From assembly GCA_019683625.1 (NCBI GenBank), contig JADGHY010000066.1, positions 1-9,342 on the forward strand: a DNA stretch of 9,342 bases, read 5' to 3'. Each line of letters begins with the position of its first letter. The first letter of the stretch is position 1. The notes under the pieces were generated by a model, which worked only from the letters and a program-made list of their open reading frames with translations, did no database searches and was not told where the DNA came from. The translations under genes were made by a program, and so were the position numbers. The DNA is from Thermoflavifilum sp. GTDB taxonomy: Bacteria > Bacteroidota > Bacteroidia > Chitinophagales > Chitinophagaceae. Shown here piece by piece: positions 6,986-9,342 of the stretch.

Positions 6986-7011
6986 TGCAATTATTTGAGA
7001 AAATAATTGCA
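6986..7011 (+). promoter_or_regulatory. Perfect 11-bp inverted repeat with GAGA loop in the guaB leader
   Basis: The left arm TGCAATTATTT (6986-6996) is the exact reverse complement of AAATAATTGCA (7001-7011), with GAGA between them (6997-7000). As RNA this is an AT-rich hairpin closed by a GNRA-type tetraloop. Its right arm ends one base before the guaB ATG at 7013, covering the ribosome landing zone. As DNA it is a palindrome spanning the predicted transcription start. No T-tract follows, so it is not a terminator. It could be a 5' mRNA stabiliser, a translation gate or an operator; the sequence does not decide. Confidence 0.6.
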
Positions 7012-7012
7012 T

Positions 7013-8485
7013 ATGCCTTCCTCTACATCTCGTATCTGGAAAGAAGGGCTCACCTTCGATGATGTGTTACTGGTTCCTGCTTATTCTACGGTGTTGCCTC
7101 GCGAAGTGGATATCACCACCCGGCTTACCCGTAGCATTCGGTTAAACATACCCATGGTATCGGCGGCTATGGACACGGTCACCGAAGCCGATTTAGCTAT
7201 TGCCCTGGCCCGGCAAGGCGGCATTGGCATTTTGCATAAAAACATGTCTATTGAGCGACAGGCCGAGCAGGTGCGCAGGGTAAAACGCAGCGAAAGCGGT
7301 ATGATCATCGACCCGATTACATTGCCGGAAACGGCTACCATAGCCGAGGCATTGCGCATCATGAAAGAAAATAAAATCGGAGGCATCCCCATCGTGGATC
7401 ATGAGAAAAAACTGGTGGGTATCCTCACCAATCGCGATCTGCGCTTTGAACGCGATGGGAAAAGGCCAGTGAGTGAGGTGATGACAAAAGAGCATTTGAT
7501 TACTGCTCCCGAAGGCACGGATCTGAAGAAAGCGGAGCGCATCCTGCAGCAACACAAAATTGAAAAGCTTCCGGTGGTCAATAAAAAGGGCGTGTTGGTG
7601 GGGCTGATCACCTATCGAGATATTTTGCAATTGCAGAGTTATCCGCATGCAGTGAAAGATGGCCTGGGGCGCCTGCTGGTAGGCGCCGCCGTGGGCATCA
7701 CTGCCGACATGCTCGATCGGGTGCATGCCCTGGTGCAGGTAGGCGTGGATGTGGTTACTTTAGACAGTGCCCATGGTCATTCGAAGGGGGTGATCGAGGC
7801 CTTGAAAAAGATAAAGAAGCATTTTCCCAAATTGCAGGTTATTGCTGGCAATGTGGCCACGGCTGAAGGTGCAAAAGCACTGGCAGAAGCCGGTGCCGAT
7901 GCGGTGAAGGTGGGCGTGGGGCCTGGCTCGATTTGCACTACCCGTGTGGTGACGGGCGCAGGCATGCCGCAACTTACGGCCATCATGGAAGCTGCAGCAG
8001 CATTAGAAGGTACCGATATTCCCGTGATTGCCGACGGAGGCATCCGCTACACAGGAGATATGGTTAAAGCTATTGCTGCCGGCGCATCGTGTATCATGGC
8101 CGGCTCCATATTTGCCGGCACTGAAGAAAGTCCGGGGGAAACCATCATCTTCGAAGGACGAAAGTTTAAATCTTACCGTGGCATGGGCTCTCTGGAAGCC
8201 ATGGCCGAAGGCAGCAAAGACCGGTATTTCCAGGATGTGGAGGATGATATCAAAAAGCTGGTGCCGGAAGGCATTGTAGGCAGGGTGCCCTACAAAGGAA
8301 TGGTGCATGAAGTAGTACAGCAGTTTGTGGGGGGCTTGCGGGCAGGCATGGGCTATTGCGGATGCCGCAATATTGAAGAACTGCAACATGCTAAAATGGT
8401 GAAGATTACGCCGGCTACTGTGATCGAAAACCATCCCCACGATATCATCATTACCAACGAAGCACCCAATTACTGGCGCAGATAG
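7013..8485 (+). CDS. guaB: IMP dehydrogenase
   Basis: IMP dehydrogenase oxidises IMP to XMP with NAD+, the committed step of GMP synthesis, in the cytoplasm. The protein has 490 residues from the ATG at 7013. An in-frame TTG at 7007 would add two residues, but it lies inside the hairpin arm and is unlikely to be the start. The N-terminal barrel half begins LTFDDVLLVPAYS (about 14-26). Two CBS domains, which bind regulatory nucleotides in this family, occupy about 95-210. The catalytic loop is GVGPGSICTTR with Cys308. The flap bears SKDRYFQ with the Arg404-Tyr405 pair that activates water. Phosphate-binding ADGGIRYTGD (about 340-349) and RGMGS (about 389-393) are intact. It is full length. A candidate promoter and an inverted repeat lie in the 52-base gap upstream. 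The Lnb-like gene starts 23 bases downstream on the same strand and may be co-transcribed. Confidence 0.98.
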   Translation: MPSSTSRIWKEGLTFDDVLLVPAYSTVLPREVDITTRLTRSIRLNIPMVSAAMDTVTEADLAIALARQGGIGILHKNMSIERQAEQVRRVKRSESGMIIDPITLPETATIAEALRIMKENKIGGIPIVDHEKKLVGILTNRDLRFERDGKRPVSEVMTKEHLITAPEGTDLKKAERILQQHKIEKLPVVNKKGVLVGLITYRDILQLQSYPHAVKDGLGRLLVGAAVGITADMLDRVHALVQVGVDVVTLDSAHGHSKGVIEALKKIKKHFPKLQVIAGNVATAEGAKALAEAGADAVKVGVGPGSICTTRVVTGAGMPQLTAIMEAAAALEGTDIPVIADGGIRYTGDMVKAIAAGASCIMAGSIFAGTEESPGETIIFEGRKFKSYRGMGSLEAMAEGSKDRYFQDVEDDIKKLVPEGIVGRVPYKGMVHEVVQQFVGGLRAGMGYCGCRNIEELQHAKMVKITPATVIENHPHDIIITNEAPNYWRR

Positions 8486-8508
8486 CATGCAACATCAACG
8501 GCAAGAGG

Positions 8509-9342
8509 ATGCACTTAGGCTTTAGATTCGGGATTTGTTTGAGCTTGTTTTTAGCCACCCTGGGATGGGCTTCTGCACAGGCAATATACCCCACCTCATT
8601 TGCATCCCATGCAGCACCTGGCCTGCGGGTGAGCGTGCTTACCTGTGGCACGGGCAGCGAATTATATACGCTTTTCGGGCATAGCGCCATCCGGGTGATC
8701 GATAGCAGCAGAGGGCTCGATCTGGTATTTAACTACGGGACTTTTGACTTCAGTGATCCGCATTTTTACTGGAAATTTATTCGTGGCAAATTGCTGTATT
8801 TCCTCTCGGTGCAGGATTTTCCCTCATTTTATCAGGAATATGTACAGGACCAGCGTGCCGTGAGAGAGCAGGTATTGGATTTGCCCGCATCTGTGAAACA
8901 GCAAATTGAAGAAGCGCTTTTTCTGAATGCCCAGCCCGAAAACCGTTTTTACCGATACGATTTTATTTTTGACAATTGCACCACCCGGATCCGCGATTTG
9001 TTGCAACGCGCTATTGGCAGCGGGCTGCAATGGCATTTGCGGAAGCAGGAAATCATTACTTTCCGGCAGGCCTTACATCCTTATCTGCAGCGGGTGCCCT
9101 GGGTGGAGCTTGGGATTAACCTGATGCTGGGAGCTCGTGCCGACCAGCCCATCCGTGGCCAACAGATGATGTTTTTACCCGATTCCCTGGAATGGGCCCT
9201 TTCGCAAGCCAGCTTTGCCGGCAGGCCACTCGTCAAAGAGCAGCTCACCATTTATCAACCTCATCATCAACCCGATGATAATGGGCTATTTTCCCCCTGG
9301 TTAGTGATGTTGCTCATCGGCATGTTTTTCGTTTTTTACACC
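8509..9342 (+). CDS. DUF4105 / Lnb N-terminal periplasmic domain protein, 3' end outside window
   Basis: The reading frame from the ATG at 8509 stays open for 278 codons to the window edge, so the C-terminus is missing. Residues 1-23 are a signal peptide (hydrophobic core, then WASA before QA). The mature part has the DUF4105 pattern: CGTGSELYTLFGHSAIRV at 46-63, VFNYGTFDF at 73-81 and FIRGKLLYFL at 90-99. YDFIFDNCTTRIRD at 150-163 completes it. Conserved His58 and Cys157 resemble the His-then-Cys order of permuted papain-like enzymes. From about residue 263 a membrane helix begins, the first of the C-terminal segments seen in this family. To my knowledge a Bacteroides protein with this domain, Lnb, N-acylates lipoproteins. 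Whether this paralogue does the same is inference, since Bacteroidota genomes carry several DUF4105 proteins. AGAGG abuts the ATG, which is unusually close for a ribosome-binding site. It lies 23 bases after guaB. Confidence 0.85.
   Translation, partial: MHLGFRFGICLSLFLATLGWASAQAIYPTSFASHAAPGLRVSVLTCGTGSELYTLFGHSAIRVIDSSRGLDLVFNYGTFDFSDPHFYWKFIRGKLLYFLSVQDFPSFYQEYVQDQRAVREQVLDLPASVKQQIEEALFLNAQPENRFYRYDFIFDNCTTRIRDLLQRAIGSGLQWHLRKQEIITFRQALHPYLQRVPWVELGINLMLGARADQPIRGQQMMFLPDSLEWALSQASFAGRPLVKEQLTIYQPHHQPDDNGLFSPWLVMLLIGMFFVFYT

Noticed and set aside
6471..6998. 175-codon plus-strand frame across the end of the lipase and the SemiSWEET gene
   Set aside because: It is His/Ser-rich without motifs and overlaps two real genes in another frame.
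7007..7012. TTG start for guaB
   Set aside because: An ATG lies two codons further on; the TTG sits inside the hairpin arm and adds nothing conserved.

Overview
The window looks like ordinary chromosomal DNA from a member of the Bacteroidota, most likely a Chitinophagaceae-type organism. The reasons are the tig-clpP-clpP-clpX order, the N-terminal style of the trigger factor and first ClpP, the lack of consistent Shine-Dalgarno sites, TAnnTTTG-like promoter boxes, and a DUF4105/Lnb-type protein. The lineage is an inference from protein style; no rRNA or other marker is present. Base composition is near balanced and looks uniform, and I see no insertion sequence, phage gene, tRNA, rRNA or CRISPR array.

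Left block (6-4055, plus strand): a compact protein quality-control operon. It encodes trigger factor, two different ClpP peptidases each with a complete Ser-His-Asp triad, and the ClpX unfoldase. Spacing is very tight: tig overlaps clpP1, 12 bases separate clpP1 from clpP2, and 5 bases separate clpP2 from clpX. Trigger factor receives nascent chains at the ribosome, while ClpX feeds substrates to ClpP for degradation. The two peptidases may form separate or mixed rings.

Middle (4125-5345, minus strand): a PLP-dependent trans-sulfuration-family enzyme (cystathionine gamma-synthase/lyase or methionine gamma-lyase group), convergent with clpX. A short region with an imperfect hairpin lies between them. 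The 190-base divergent intergenic region that follows (5346-5536) holds candidate promoters for both sides.

Right block (5537-9342, plus strand): a secreted class-3-type lipase whose stop codon overlaps the start of a SemiSWEET sugar transporter (TAATG). Next come IMP dehydrogenase (guaB) and the first 278 codons of a DUF4105/Lnb-type membrane protein that runs off the window. A perfect 11-bp inverted repeat with a GAGA loop sits directly before the guaB start codon, just downstream of a perfect TAnnTTTG box. It is the most interesting non-coding element here.

I did not find a convincing new multi-gene system. The points most worth a second look are the guaB leader hairpin, the ClpP1/ClpP2 pair, the His-rich trigger factor tail that doubles as the clpP1 start region, the lipase-SemiSWEET coupling, and the Lnb-like protein. 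There is no gene-free stretch longer than about 190 bases.
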